Shown: positions 14,813 through 22,620 of the stretch, piece after piece
Layout: every line of letters begins with the position of its first letter
Numbering within the stretch: position 1 is the stretch's first letter
Source: JBBIIC01 sp037446725
GTDB lineage: Bacteria > Actinomycetota > Coriobacteriia > Anaerosomatales > SLCP01
Reading direction: 5' to 3'
DNA: 24,142 nt
Assembly: GCA_037446725.1 (NCBI GenBank)
Contig: JBBIIC010000028.1
Location: forward strand, 1 to 24,142
Made by a program: the position numbers and the translations under genes
The notes under the pieces: generated by a model
Database searches by the model: none
What the model was told of the DNA's origin: nothing
What the model saw: the letters and a program-made list of their open reading frames with translations, nothing else

Positions 14813-15520
14813 ATGCCGGTGCTTGTCGAGGCCCTCGTAACCGCGATCTCCATGCTGTTCCGGGGCTCGACGGAGCTGTGGAACGTCATATTCGTGACGT
14901 TCGAAGTCGCGATCATCTCCACGATTGCCGGGGTCGTGCTCGGCGCCCCCCTGGGCTTCGTGATGGGGGCGACCCGATTCCGTGGAAGGCGCACACTGAT
15001 CGCACTCACCAACACCGGCATGGCTGTCCCACCGGTCGTCATCGGTCTGGTCGTCATGATGCTGCTTTCCAGGCAGGGGCCGCTCGGCTTCCTCGGCCTG
15101 CTGTACTCGGTGGACGCGATGGCCATCGCGCAGACGATCATCTCCACCCCGGTCATCGCCGGACTCACCGCTGCGGCGGTGGCCTCGGTGCCGTACAAGC
15201 TGCGCCTCCAGGCGCGCTCGCTGGGAGCGTCTCCCATCCAGGAGGCGCTGCTGGCGATGAAGGAGGCGCGCCTCGGTGTCGTGGCGGCGGTGGCCGCCGG
15301 CTTCGGGGCGGTCGTGCGCGGAGTGGGCGCGGTGATGATGGTCGGCGGCAACATCGAGGGCAAGACCCGCGTGCTTACCACCGCCATCGTTCAGGAGTCG
15401 CGCCGGGGCGAGTTCGGCACCGCGCTCGCGTTCGGCCTCATCCTGATGACCATCACCTTCGGCCTGAACGGGCTCATCACGTGGTACCAGCACTCTCACG
15501 AGCGTCTGGGGAGGAGTTGA
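14813..15520 (+). CDS. tupB: Tungstate ABC transporter permease TupB
   Basis: 235 aa, ATG 15 bp after tupA. About six membrane helices. The cytoplasmic EAA-type coupling loop is seen as ARSLGASPIQEALLAMKEAR, and the conserved VGGNIEGKTRVLTTAI stretch near the end is typical of TupB-like permeases. It forms the channel of the tungstate importer with TupC. Four bp separate it from tupC, so translation is probably coupled. Confidence 0.94.
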   Translation: MPVLVEALVTAISMLFRGSTELWNVIFVTFEVAIISTIAGVVLGAPLGFVMGATRFRGRRTLIALTNTGMAVPPVVIGLVVMMLLSRQGPLGFLGLLYSVDAMAIAQTIISTPVIAGLTAAAVASVPYKLRLQARSLGASPIQEALLAMKEARLGVVAAVAAGFGAVVRGVGAVMMVGGNIEGKTRVLTTAIVQESRRGEFGTALAFGLILMTITFGLNGLITWYQHSHERLGRS

Positions 15521-15524
15521 GCCT

Positions 15525-16643
15525 GTGACGACCGCGACCCGCATCGGACTGGCCGTCCGCGCCGAGGGCATCCGCAAGGAGTACGGCAAGCGGGTCGTGG
15601 TCGACGTCGACCGCGTCGACATTCCAGCCGGTCAGACGCTCGCGCTTCTCGGGCCGTCGGGTGCCGGCAAGTCGACGCTGCTCGCCGTTCTCGGGCTGCT
15701 CGAACGGCCGGACGCCGGCCAGGTCTACCTGGACGACCAACCGGTGAACACGAAGGATGCGGCGGCCCGGCTGCAGATGGCGGCCGCGTTCCAGAACCCC
15801 TACCTGTTCAAGGGAACGGTAGCCGACAACGTCGCCTACGGGCTGAGGCTGCGCAAGATGCCTGCGGCAGGCAGGCGCGAGGCTGTCGCTGGTACGCTCG
15901 AGCGTGTGGGGCTTGCGGGCTGGGAGTCGCGCTCCGCGCTCACGCTCTCGGGCGGGGAGGCTCAACGCGTTGCGCTCGCTCGAGCGCTCGTGCTCAAGCC
16001 GCGCGTCCTGCTCCTCGACGAACCGCTCTCCTCTCTCGACCCGCTCATCAAGGGCCGGCTGATGCAGGACTTCGCGCGCATCATTCGCGAGGAGGCCATG
16101 ACGACGCTCTACGTCACGCACGACCAGAACGAGGCGATGGCGATGGGCGACACGATGGTGATCCTGCGAGATGGCAAGCCAGTCGCCTGCGGCCTTGTGG
16201 ACGATGTGATGGGCCTTCCGCCCGACGAGTGGACCGCGTGCTTCATTGGTTCCGAAGCGCCACTCGACGGCCGCGTGACCGGCTCGGTTGACGGCCTCAT
16301 GGACATCGAAGTGGGCGGGCCGGTGATCCACGCGGCGGGCTCACTCGAGCCGGGCGCGCGGGTGCTCGCGGGCGTCAGGCCCGAGGACGTGCTGTTGTTC
16401 GAGGGCGATGCGCAGATCCCGCGCTCGACCGCGCGCAACCAGCTTGTCGGTACCGTGACAGAGGTTCAGCTGCAGGGTGTGATGTACCATCTGGTGGTCG
16501 ATGTGGGCGGCGCCCGCATCGCGTCGCGCGTGTCGCGCGCCTCGGTGCGCGAACTGCAGCTCGAAGAGGGCTCGGAAGTGCAGGTCGTCTTCAAGGCAAC
16601 CGCGGTACGCGTCAGGCCACACGAGGACGGACATGATGGCTGA
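15525..16643 (+). CDS. tupC: Tungstate ABC transporter ATPase TupC with TOBE-like domain
   Basis: 372 aa, GTG start. Walker A GPSGAGKST (43-51), signature LSGGEAQRVALARAL, Walker B LLLDEPLSSLDP and switch VTHDQNEAMAMGD are intact. Unlike minimal TupC ATPases (about 200-250 aa), this one has a C-terminal extension of about 130 residues: a VRPEDVLLF block, then LVGTVTEVQLQGVMYHLVVDVGG, a TOBE/MOP-like fold found in ModC and other importers, where it can bind oxyanion and inhibit transport. That implies feedback control of uptake. The last 11 bp overlap the mobA-fdhD start. Confidence 0.93.
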   Translation: MTTATRIGLAVRAEGIRKEYGKRVVVDVDRVDIPAGQTLALLGPSGAGKSTLLAVLGLLERPDAGQVYLDDQPVNTKDAAARLQMAAAFQNPYLFKGTVADNVAYGLRLRKMPAAGRREAVAGTLERVGLAGWESRSALTLSGGEAQRVALARALVLKPRVLLLDEPLSSLDPLIKGRLMQDFARIIREEAMTTLYVTHDQNEAMAMGDTMVILRDGKPVACGLVDDVMGLPPDEWTACFIGSEAPLDGRVTGSVDGLMDIEVGGPVIHAAGSLEPGARVLAGVRPEDVLLFEGDAQIPRSTARNQLVGTVTEVQLQGVMYHLVVDVGGARIASRVSRASVRELQLEEGSEVQVVFKATAVRVRPHEDGHDG

Positions 16644-18051
16644 GAAACTCCCCATAACCGCCGCGGTGCTCGCGGGTGGCCGCTCGATGCACATGGGCGT
16701 CGACAAGACGCTGCTCTCGGTCGACGGCCGGCCGCTGGTCACGCGCGTCATTGACGCAGTCGGGGAGGTCTGCGAGCACACGCTCGTGGTCACCAACCGT
16801 CCGCAGAGCCTCGAGGGGGTGGAGCTCGATGAGAGTATCAGTGTCCACGCTGACAAGGTGCCCTACCAGGGCCCGCTCGGCGGACTCGTGACCGCGCTCA
16901 AGGAGGCGCCCGACGAGTGGGTACTCGCCGTCGCAGCGGACATGCCGTACGTGTCGACGGCGGTCGTGCACGCTCTGTGGGATGCGCGTGGCGGTGCCGA
17001 TGCGGTCCTCCCCGTGACGCCCGAAGGGCCCGAACCGCTGCTTGCGCTCTACTCGCGGGCGTGTTTGCCTGCGGCGCGCAAGGTCCTCGCGACTGGCCGC
17101 CGCCGCCTGGCGGCGATCTTCGCGGACCTCGACGTTGTCGAGGTGCCGATCGACTCGCTCCGGTCGGTCGATCCCGAGCTGCGGAGCTTCTTCAACGTCA
17201 ACACCCCCGAGGAGCTTGCCGAGGACCGCGAGGAGCACGCGCTGACCGCTCCGACCGAGGCCGCAGAGCGGGTGAGCGTCTCGGTGATCGAGGTCGGGAC
17301 CAGACGCGCCCGCGGTATGCCGTCCGAGCGGCCGATCACGATCTACATGAACGACGTCGAGGTCGCGACGGTGCAGGCGACTCCGGCCGATCTGGAGGAG
17401 ATGGCGGCCGGTTTCCTCGTCGCCGAGGGCTTGATGGCCGACCGCGACGCGCTCTTCTCGATCGACGTCGACCACAAGCGGGGGCTCGCGTACGTCTCGA
17501 CGTCCGAGGCCGTTCCCGACGACATGGTACACAAGACCCGCTACGTCACGAGCGGCTGCGGCAAGGGCATCACGTTCTCCTCGGTCGGCCACGCGCGCGG
17601 GCTCGACCGCATCGAAAGCGACGTCACTGTGGACAGCCAGGTGCTCTACGACCTGATGGGCCAGATGGCCCGGGGCGCGGTAGCGTACCGGGACACTGGC
17701 GGCGTGCACGCGTGCGGGCTGGGTCGGGATGGAACGCTCGTGCTCGTGCGCGAGGACGTCGGGCGTCACAACGCGCTCGACAAGTTGCTCGGCAGGGCAT
17801 GGCTCGACCGGGTGCCCACGCAAGACGCCGTCCTGCTTACGACGGGCCGCATCTCCTACGAGATGGCGGTCAAGGCCGCGAAGGCCCGCGTCCCGGTCGT
17901 CGTGTCGCGCACGGCCGTCACCGACCTGGCGGCCGAGATCGCCGGCGAGCTCGGCATCACGCTTGCGGGCTACGCCCGGGGTGGCAAGATCACCGTCTAC
18001 ACGCATCCCGGCCGCATCACCGTCGCTGCTGCCGGCGAGGAGGGCGAATGA
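16633..18051 (+). CDS. mobA-fdhD: MobA-FdhD fusion: cofactor nucleotidyltransferase and sulfurtransferase
   Basis: 472 aa from ATG 16633 (a second ATG follows at once). Residues 1-200 are MobA: AVLAGGRSMHMGVDK (11-25) for GTP binding, PLGGLVTAL (81-89) and AADMPY (101-106) for Mg-nucleotide. It transfers GMP to molybdopterin to give the dinucleotide cofactor. Residues about 212-472 are FdhD: RPITIYMNDVEVATV, TSGCGKG with Cys309, DTGGVHACGL, REDVGRHNALDKLLG and TTGRISYEMAVKAA. FdhD passes sulfur from a desulfurase (IscS in E. coli) to the bis-guanine-dinucleotide cofactor for formate dehydrogenase. Only one Cys is present where many homologues have CxxC. Joining the two puts consecutive steps on one chain. 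An ATGA overlap couples it to moeA. Confidence 0.93.
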   Translation: MMAEKLPITAAVLAGGRSMHMGVDKTLLSVDGRPLVTRVIDAVGEVCEHTLVVTNRPQSLEGVELDESISVHADKVPYQGPLGGLVTALKEAPDEWVLAVAADMPYVSTAVVHALWDARGGADAVLPVTPEGPEPLLALYSRACLPAARKVLATGRRRLAAIFADLDVVEVPIDSLRSVDPELRSFFNVNTPEELAEDREEHALTAPTEAAERVSVSVIEVGTRRARGMPSERPITIYMNDVEVATVQATPADLEEMAAGFLVAEGLMADRDALFSIDVDHKRGLAYVSTSEAVPDDMVHKTRYVTSGCGKGITFSSVGHARGLDRIESDVTVDSQVLYDLMGQMARGAVAYRDTGGVHACGLGRDGTLVLVREDVGRHNALDKLLGRAWLDRVPTQDAVLLTTGRISYEMAVKAAKARVPVVVSRTAVTDLAAEIAGELGITLAGYARGGKITVYTHPGRITVAAAGEEGE

Positions 18052-19295
18052 CGCTTTCCGTGGAAGAGGCTCGCGATCTCGTGCTCGCCCGTTGCCGCGT
18101 GCTCGAAGCCGAGGGCGTGCCGCTGCTCGAATCGCTCGGCAGGGTGCTCGCCGAGGACGTGCGCTCCGACATCGACGTGGCTCCGTTCGACAACTCGGCG
18201 ATGGACGGCTATGCGGTGCACGCCGCCGACCTCACGGAGGCGTCCGAGGAGGAGCCCGTGACCCTTGCCGTCATCTCGCACATCGCGGCGGGCAGCTACT
18301 CCGACCTCGAGGTCGCTCCCGGCCGGGCGGCCCGCATCATGACCGGCGCGCCGGTGCCACCGGGCGCGGACGCGGTCGTCATGGTCGAGTACACCGAGGC
18401 AGGCGAGGCGGACGGGTCGACCGGCGGTACCGTACGCGTGAAACGCTCCGTCCGAGTGGGCGAGAACATCCGCCGCCGCGCCGAGGAGGTCGCCGCAGGC
18501 GACGTCGTGCTCGAGGCCGGCGAGGTCATCGGGCCCGCGGCGGTGGGGCTGCTCGCCTCAACCGGGCATGCCCTCGCGCGCGTGTATCGGCGCGCGCGCG
18601 TCGCCGTGATCTCGACCGGCGATGAACTCGTCGAGGTGGCCGAGAAGCCCGGCCCGGGCAAGATCCGCAACTCCAACTCCTACTCGATCGCCGCCCAGGT
18701 CATTGCCGCGGGCGGAGTGCCGCTGCGCTACCCGATCCTGCGCGACGACCCCAACGCCACCCGCGAGGCCTTCACGAAGGCCGCTGCCGAGGCCGACTTC
18801 ATCGTCACGAGCGGCGGCGTAAGCGTGGGCGACTTCGACTACGTCAAGCCGGTACTCGAGGAGCTCGGCGAGATGGAGTTCTGTAAGGTCGCGATGCGCC
18901 CGGGCAACCCGCAGACGCTCGGCTCGATCCAGGGGACGCCTTTCTTCGGCCTGCCCGGCAACCCGACCTCGACCTACGTGGGCTTCGAGATCTTCGTCCG
19001 CCCGGCGCTGCGCTACATGCAGGGCCACACAAGAGTCGACCGGCCGCGCCAGACCGCCGTCCTCGCCCACGACGTCAAGAAGAAGCAGGACCGCCGGTAC
19101 TTCCTGCGTGCGCGTCTCGAGCGGCTCGCGGACGGGACGCTTATCGTCTCGCTCTCCGGAAGCCAGTCCTCGGCCCTGCTCACCGCCGCGCATCGTGGCA
19201 ACTGTCTGCTCGTCTTGCCGGAAGGGGAGGGCTTCTTCCCCCAGGGCAGCATCGCTGAGGTCATCCGACTCGACATGGAGGAAGTGATCGTATGA
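18048..19295 (+). CDS. moeA: Molybdopterin molybdenumtransferase MoeA
   Basis: 415 aa; ATG overlaps the previous stop. It inserts molybdate or tungstate into adenylylated molybdopterin. Family blocks: FDNSAMDGYAVHA (47-59), RIMTGAPVPPGADAVVMVE (about 97-115), STGDEL (189-194), TSGGVSVGDFDYVK (254-267) and GLPGNPTSTYV (301-311). The usual PGKP motif reads RPGNP (284-288), so Asn replaces the Lys. Other MoeA proteins vary here too, so this is not evidence of inactivity. C-terminal domain IV is complete. MoeA paralogues can specialise for W or Mo. Its placement after tupABC suggests tungsten use, but the sequence alone does not decide. Confidence 0.95.
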   Translation: MTLSVEEARDLVLARCRVLEAEGVPLLESLGRVLAEDVRSDIDVAPFDNSAMDGYAVHAADLTEASEEEPVTLAVISHIAAGSYSDLEVAPGRAARIMTGAPVPPGADAVVMVEYTEAGEADGSTGGTVRVKRSVRVGENIRRRAEEVAAGDVVLEAGEVIGPAAVGLLASTGHALARVYRRARVAVISTGDELVEVAEKPGPGKIRNSNSYSIAAQVIAAGGVPLRYPILRDDPNATREAFTKAAAEADFIVTSGGVSVGDFDYVKPVLEELGEMEFCKVAMRPGNPQTLGSIQGTPFFGLPGNPTSTYVGFEIFVRPALRYMQGHTRVDRPRQTAVLAHDVKKKQDRRYFLRARLERLADGTLIVSLSGSQSSALLTAAHRGNCLLVLPEGEGFFPQGSIAEVIRLDMEEVIV

Positions 19296-19507
19296 GCGGC
19301 ACGCCAAAGCAGGTCGACCCCAAGTGGGCCGAGCAGGTCACGCCCGAACTCATGGAGGCCATCAGGGCCGAGGCCCATGACGGCAAGGTGACCTGTCCGG
19401 TGTTGCGCAAGTACGCCGAGGACACCGGCGTGCCCTACAAGGTCGCAGGCGCCGCAGCCGACGCGGTGGGGATCAAGGTCCACAACTGCGACCTCGGCTG
19501 CTTCTAG
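19292..19507 (+). CDS. Conserved small protein with CDLGCF tail, cofactor-operon associated
   Basis: 71 aa; ATGA overlap with moeA strongly supports translation. Predicted mostly helical. It has Cys35 in GKVTCPVLRKYAED and a C-terminus VHNCDLGCF with Cys66 and Cys70. The middle (VLRKYAEDTGVPYKVAGAAADAVGIKV) looks like a helix-turn-helix or small helical bundle. I recall similar short proteins with the ending 'NCQLGCF' near molybdopterin genes of anaerobes, but know of no assigned function. The exposed C-terminal cysteine pair could bind metal, or carry sulfur or selenium, in a cofactor step. A regulatory role is the main alternative. Confidence 0.8.
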   Translation: MSGTPKQVDPKWAEQVTPELMEAIRAEAHDGKVTCPVLRKYAEDTGVPYKVAGAAADAVGIKVHNCDLGCF

Positions 19508-19553
19508 ACGAGCCGGACGCGCGGCCGGCACCGCGCGAGGAGGCACACACGAC

Positions 19554-20081
19554 ATGACGGAGTACCGCATCCCGATCGTCTCGGTGGTGGGCAAGGGCAA
19601 GTCCGGGCGAACGACCCTGCTCGAGGCGCTCATCGCCCTCCTCACCGAGCGTGGCTATCGCGTCGCGACCGCCAAACACCACTTCCACGAGACCGACATC
19701 GACACGCCCGGCAAGGACTCGTGGCGGCACTGGAACGCCGGCGCCGTCGTCACGATGGTGAGCGCGCCCGACCGGCTCGGCGTCTTTCGCCGGGTCGAGC
19801 AGGAGCGCACGCTGGGTGAGCTCGTCAACGAGGCCGGTGACGTCGACATCATGCTCACCGAGGGCTTTCGGCAGACCGCACCGGTGCTCGTTGAGGTCGT
19901 CCGCGCCGAGCGCTCCACCGAGCCGATGTGCGCACCGGAGAAGCTCTTCGCACTCGTGACGGATGTCGACGCACTCATCGACGTGACCGCGCCGGTCTTC
20001 GCGCTCGACGACGCGGCGGGGCTCGCCGACCTCATCGAGGAGCGTCTTCTCGGCGCGGCGGCGCGGGGAGGCGGCGCATAG
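19554..20081 (+). CDS. mobB: Molybdopterin-guanine dinucleotide biosynthesis protein MobB
   Basis: 175 aa; ATG 46 bp after the small gene, preceded by CGAGGAGG. MobB is a GTP-binding accessory protein of dinucleotide cofactor assembly. Family features: beta-strand IPIVSVVGKGKSGRTTLLEAL (6-26), KHHFHETDIDTPGKDSWRHWNAGA, and the Walker B-like DIMLTEGFR. The P-loop reads GKGKSGRT: the invariant Lys before Thr is Arg19 (codon CGA), which should weaken nucleotide binding unless compensated by Lys14 or Lys16. Arg is unusual for a working P-loop. The start of moaA overlaps its stop by one base. Confidence 0.92.
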   Translation: MTEYRIPIVSVVGKGKSGRTTLLEALIALLTERGYRVATAKHHFHETDIDTPGKDSWRHWNAGAVVTMVSAPDRLGVFRRVEQERTLGELVNEAGDVDIMLTEGFRQTAPVLVEVVRAERSTEPMCAPEKLFALVTDVDALIDVTAPVFALDDAAGLADLIEERLLGAAARGGGA

Positions 20082-21100
20082 TGGCTACCGACTCGTACGG
20101 CCGGCGCATCGACTACCTGCGCATCAGCCTCACCGACCGGTGCAACCTGCGGTGCGTGTACTGCATGCCGCCCGAGGGCGTGGAGTGGAAGCCCCATGAC
20201 GAGATCCTCACGCTCGAGGAGATCGAGCGGTTCGCGGCAGCCGCCGTAGGAGAGGGCATCTCGAAGATCCGCCTCACCGGCGGCGAACCGCTCGTGCGCA
20301 AGGGCGTGGTCGGCCACGTTCGGCGCCTCAAGCAACTCACCGGCCTGGAAGCCATCGCGCTCACCACGAATGGCACGCTGCTCGCCCGCTACGCGCAATC
20401 GCTCGTGGAAGCGGGGCTCACGCGCGTCAACATCTCGATCGACTCGCTCGACCCCGAGGTCTTCGCGCGCGTGACCCGCGGCGGCGAGCTCGCCGATGCG
20501 CTCGCCGGGCTCGACGCGGCGTTCGAGGTGGGCATGGGGCCGGTCAAAGTGAACGCAGTGGTCGTGCGCAGCCTCGATCAAGACCTGCTCGGCTTCGCGC
20601 GCATGACGCTCGACCGCCCCGTGCACGTCCGCTTCATCGAGTACATGCCCGTCGGCGAGGTCGGCGGAGGCGAGTGCGAGCCGGTCGGAGAGGGCTGGAT
20701 GCAGGCAGACCACGTCCCGGCCGACGAGATCCTCGAGCGGCTCACCGCCGCAGGGGAGGCCGCCGGGATCGGCGCGCCCGAGCCGGTCCGTCGCGACGAC
20801 GCGCCCGGCGGCTGGGGCCCCGCGCGCTACTGTCGCTTCCCTGAAGCGCAGGGCACTGTGGGCGTCATCACCCCGCTCTCCCACCACTTCTGCGGCGAGT
20901 GCAACCGCTTGCGCCTGACCGCCGACGGCCGCCTGCGCGCGTGCCTGTTCTCCGACGAGGAGATCGACGTGCGCACGGTGCTTCGCGAGGGCACCGATGC
21001 CGATGTGCGCGACGTCATCCGCGCCGCGCTCGCGAGCAAACCGGAAAGCCACAGCATGCGCGTGGGCACCGCGCGCGGCATGTCCCAGATAGGAGGCTGA
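20081..21100 (+). CDS. moaA: GTP 3',8-cyclase MoaA
   Basis: 339 aa from GTG 20081, which follows GGGAGG; the open frame extends upstream only because mobB overlaps. It is a radical SAM enzyme that converts GTP to 3',8-cH2GTP, the first step of molybdopterin synthesis, with MoaC. The radical SAM cluster is CNLRCVYC (C21, C25, C28). The GGEPLVRKG motif follows. The second [4Fe-4S] cluster lies in CGECNRLRLTADGRLRACLF near the C-terminus. The protein ends in Gly-Gly, as needed for radical initiation by the C-terminal tail. All catalytic features are intact. Confidence 0.97.
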   Translation: MATDSYGRRIDYLRISLTDRCNLRCVYCMPPEGVEWKPHDEILTLEEIERFAAAAVGEGISKIRLTGGEPLVRKGVVGHVRRLKQLTGLEAIALTTNGTLLARYAQSLVEAGLTRVNISIDSLDPEVFARVTRGGELADALAGLDAAFEVGMGPVKVNAVVVRSLDQDLLGFARMTLDRPVHVRFIEYMPVGEVGGGECEPVGEGWMQADHVPADEILERLTAAGEAAGIGAPEPVRRDDAPGGWGPARYCRFPEAQGTVGVITPLSHHFCGECNRLRLTADGRLRACLFSDEEIDVRTVLREGTDADVRDVIRAALASKPESHSMRVGTARGMSQIGG

Positions 21101-21104
21101 GCGC

Positions 21105-21638
21105 ATGGCCGGCTCGGACGGAACCGCCGGGCGCCACGAGCACCTCACCCACCTCGACGAGCGCGGAGAGGCGCGCATGGTCGACGTGGGGGACAAACCG
21201 GACACGCGCCGGCGCGCAGTGGCGACGGCCCTCATCACCATGCAGCCGGAGACGCTCGCGATGATCGTCGAGGGCTGCGTGCCCAAGGGTGACGTCTTCG
21301 CCACAGCGCGCATCGCCGGCATCATGGCGGCGAAGCGCACGAGCGACCTCGTCCCCATGTGCCATCCCATCGCGCTCACGCACGCGAGCGTCGAGCTCGA
21401 GCCCGAACCAGCGCCGGCCGACATCGTCGGCAGCGCCGCGGTCCGCATCACAGCGACCTGCGAGACCACGGGACCCACGGGCGTGGAGATGGAGGCGCTC
21501 ACGGCGGCGGCGGTCGCGGGGCTCACCCTGTACGATATGTGCAAGGCGGTCGACCGGGGCATGGTCCTCGGCGACGTCATGCTGCTCGAGAAGGAAGGCG
21601 GCGCATCGGGCCGCTGGACATGTGAGGAGGACGAATGA
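21105..21638 (+). CDS. moaC: Cyclic pyranopterin monophosphate synthase MoaC
   Basis: 177 aa; ATG after AGGAGG, 4 bp after moaA. It turns the MoaA product into cyclic pyranopterin monophosphate. Conserved blocks: MVDVGDKPDTRRRAVA (25-40), TSDLVPMCHPI (79-89), GPTGVEMEALTAAAVAGLTLYDMCKAVD (123-150). Length is a little over the typical ~160 because of an N-terminal addition and a short acidic tail. MoaD and MoaE, which act next, are not in this window. Confidence 0.97.
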   Translation: MAGSDGTAGRHEHLTHLDERGEARMVDVGDKPDTRRRAVATALITMQPETLAMIVEGCVPKGDVFATARIAGIMAAKRTSDLVPMCHPIALTHASVELEPEPAPADIVGSAAVRITATCETTGPTGVEMEALTAAAVAGLTLYDMCKAVDRGMVLGDVMLLEKEGGASGRWTCEEDE

Positions 21639-22129
21639 GCGGCGATACGACGACGTTGCCTAAGCCCGGACGGGTCGTCTCGGTCAACCTGTCCGAGAAG
21701 AAGACCGTCCGCAAGACACCCGGCGAGCGCGGCACGCTCGTCTACGACCGCGGGTTCGAAGGCGACGCACACGCCGGCGACTGGCACCGGCAGGTGAGCC
21801 TGCTCGCCCAGGAGTCCATCGACACCATGGTCGACAAGGGCCTCGACGTGGGTGCGGGCGACTTCGCCGAGAACATCACGACCGAGGGCATCGATCTCAC
21901 GTCGCTGCCGGTAGGCACGGTGCTCAAGGTGGGCGAGAGGGCTTTGCTCGAGGTGAGCCAGATCGGCAAGGTCTGCCACACCAAGTGCGGCATCTACTAC
22001 CAGGCCGGTGACTGCGTCATGCCGCGCGAGGGCATCTTCGTCGTCGTCCGCGAGCCGGGCGATGTCGCGGTGGGAGACGCCGTCGAGGTCGTCTCGCTCG
22101 GCGACGGCACGTGCGATCGGTGTGAGTAG
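21635..22129 (+). CDS. Stand-alone MOSC-domain protein
   Basis: 164 aa; ATGA overlap with moaC. MOSC domains occur at the C-terminus of molybdenum cofactor sulfurases and as small separate proteins such as YiiM. Here the family core includes YDRGFEGDAHAGDWHRQVSLLAQ, GDFAENITTEGIDL and ISQ-type strand VSQIGKVCHTKCGIYY, whose Cys114/Cys118 are placed like the sulfur-carrying Cys of the domain. Three further cysteines follow: Cys127 and a C-terminal tail TCDRCE (Cys160, Cys163). It probably takes part in cofactor sulfuration or delivery. The enzymatic step is unproven. Confidence 0.92.
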   Translation: MSGDTTTLPKPGRVVSVNLSEKKTVRKTPGERGTLVYDRGFEGDAHAGDWHRQVSLLAQESIDTMVDKGLDVGAGDFAENITTEGIDLTSLPVGTVLKVGERALLEVSQIGKVCHTKCGIYYQAGDCVMPREGIFVVVREPGDVAVGDAVEVVSLGDGTCDRCE

Positions 22130-22130
22130 G

Positions 22131-22619
22131 GTGAGTGGCGTGGGCCGGCCGCTGCGCATCGGCATCCTCACCTGCTCGGACACGCGCTCTGAAGCCGAGG
22201 ACACGGCGGGCGCCGCACTCAGGGCCCTCATCACCGGGCGCGGCTGGCAGGTGGTCGCGTACCGGATCTGCCCCGACGAGGAATCGTGCATCGCGGAGGC
22301 GCTCATCGAGATGGCCGACTCACTCGGCGCCGACGTCATCCTCACCTGCGGGGGCACCGGCTTCGGGCCGCGCGACATCACGCCCGAGGTGACTGAGCGC
22401 GTTGCCGGGCGCCGGGCGCCGGGCATCGCCGAGTACATCCGCGGACGCAGCCTCGAGATCACGCCGCGCGCGATGCTCTCGCGCGGGACCGCGGGCGTTC
22501 GGGGCACTACGCTCATCGTCAACCTGCCCGGGAGCGAGAAGGCCGCCCGCGAGTCGTTCGGGTTCGTCGCCGACCAGCTCGAGCATGCGGTCGAGATGAT
22601 GGCGGGCGGGGGCCACTAG
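22131..22619 (+). CDS. moaB: Molybdopterin adenylyltransferase MoaB/MogA-like
   Basis: 162 aa from GTG 22131; in-frame GTGs at 22122 and 22140 are alternatives, since the start region reads GTGAGTAGGGTGAGTGG. It adenylylates molybdopterin before metal insertion by MoeA. Motifs: LTCSDTRS (13-20), LTCGGTGFGPRDITPEVT (71-88) which binds the pterin, and NLPGS (131-135). This is the MoaB/Mog fold. In organisms with several paralogues the names MoaB and MogA are used loosely. It directly follows the MOSC gene and precedes the cysteine-desulfurase-like gene by one base. Confidence 0.93.
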   Translation: MSGVGRPLRIGILTCSDTRSEAEDTAGAALRALITGRGWQVVAYRICPDEESCIAEALIEMADSLGADVILTCGGTGFGPRDITPEVTERVAGRRAPGIAEYIRGRSLEITPRAMLSRGTAGVRGTTLIVNLPGSEKAARESFGFVADQLEHAVEMMAGGGH

Positions 22620-22620
22620 C

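Noticed and set aside
16917..19295. A 792-aa plus-strand open frame running across mobA-fdhD into moeA
   Set aside because: Only the last 415 residues (from 18048) resemble a protein. The upstream part is an Arg/Gly-rich shadow of the mobA-fdhD frame in high-GC DNA.
19655..22522. A 955-aa minus-strand open frame opposite mobB-moaA-moaC-MOSC-moaB
   Set aside because: It is antisense to five clear genes, has low-complexity composition and no recognisable domain; typical of GC-rich shadows.
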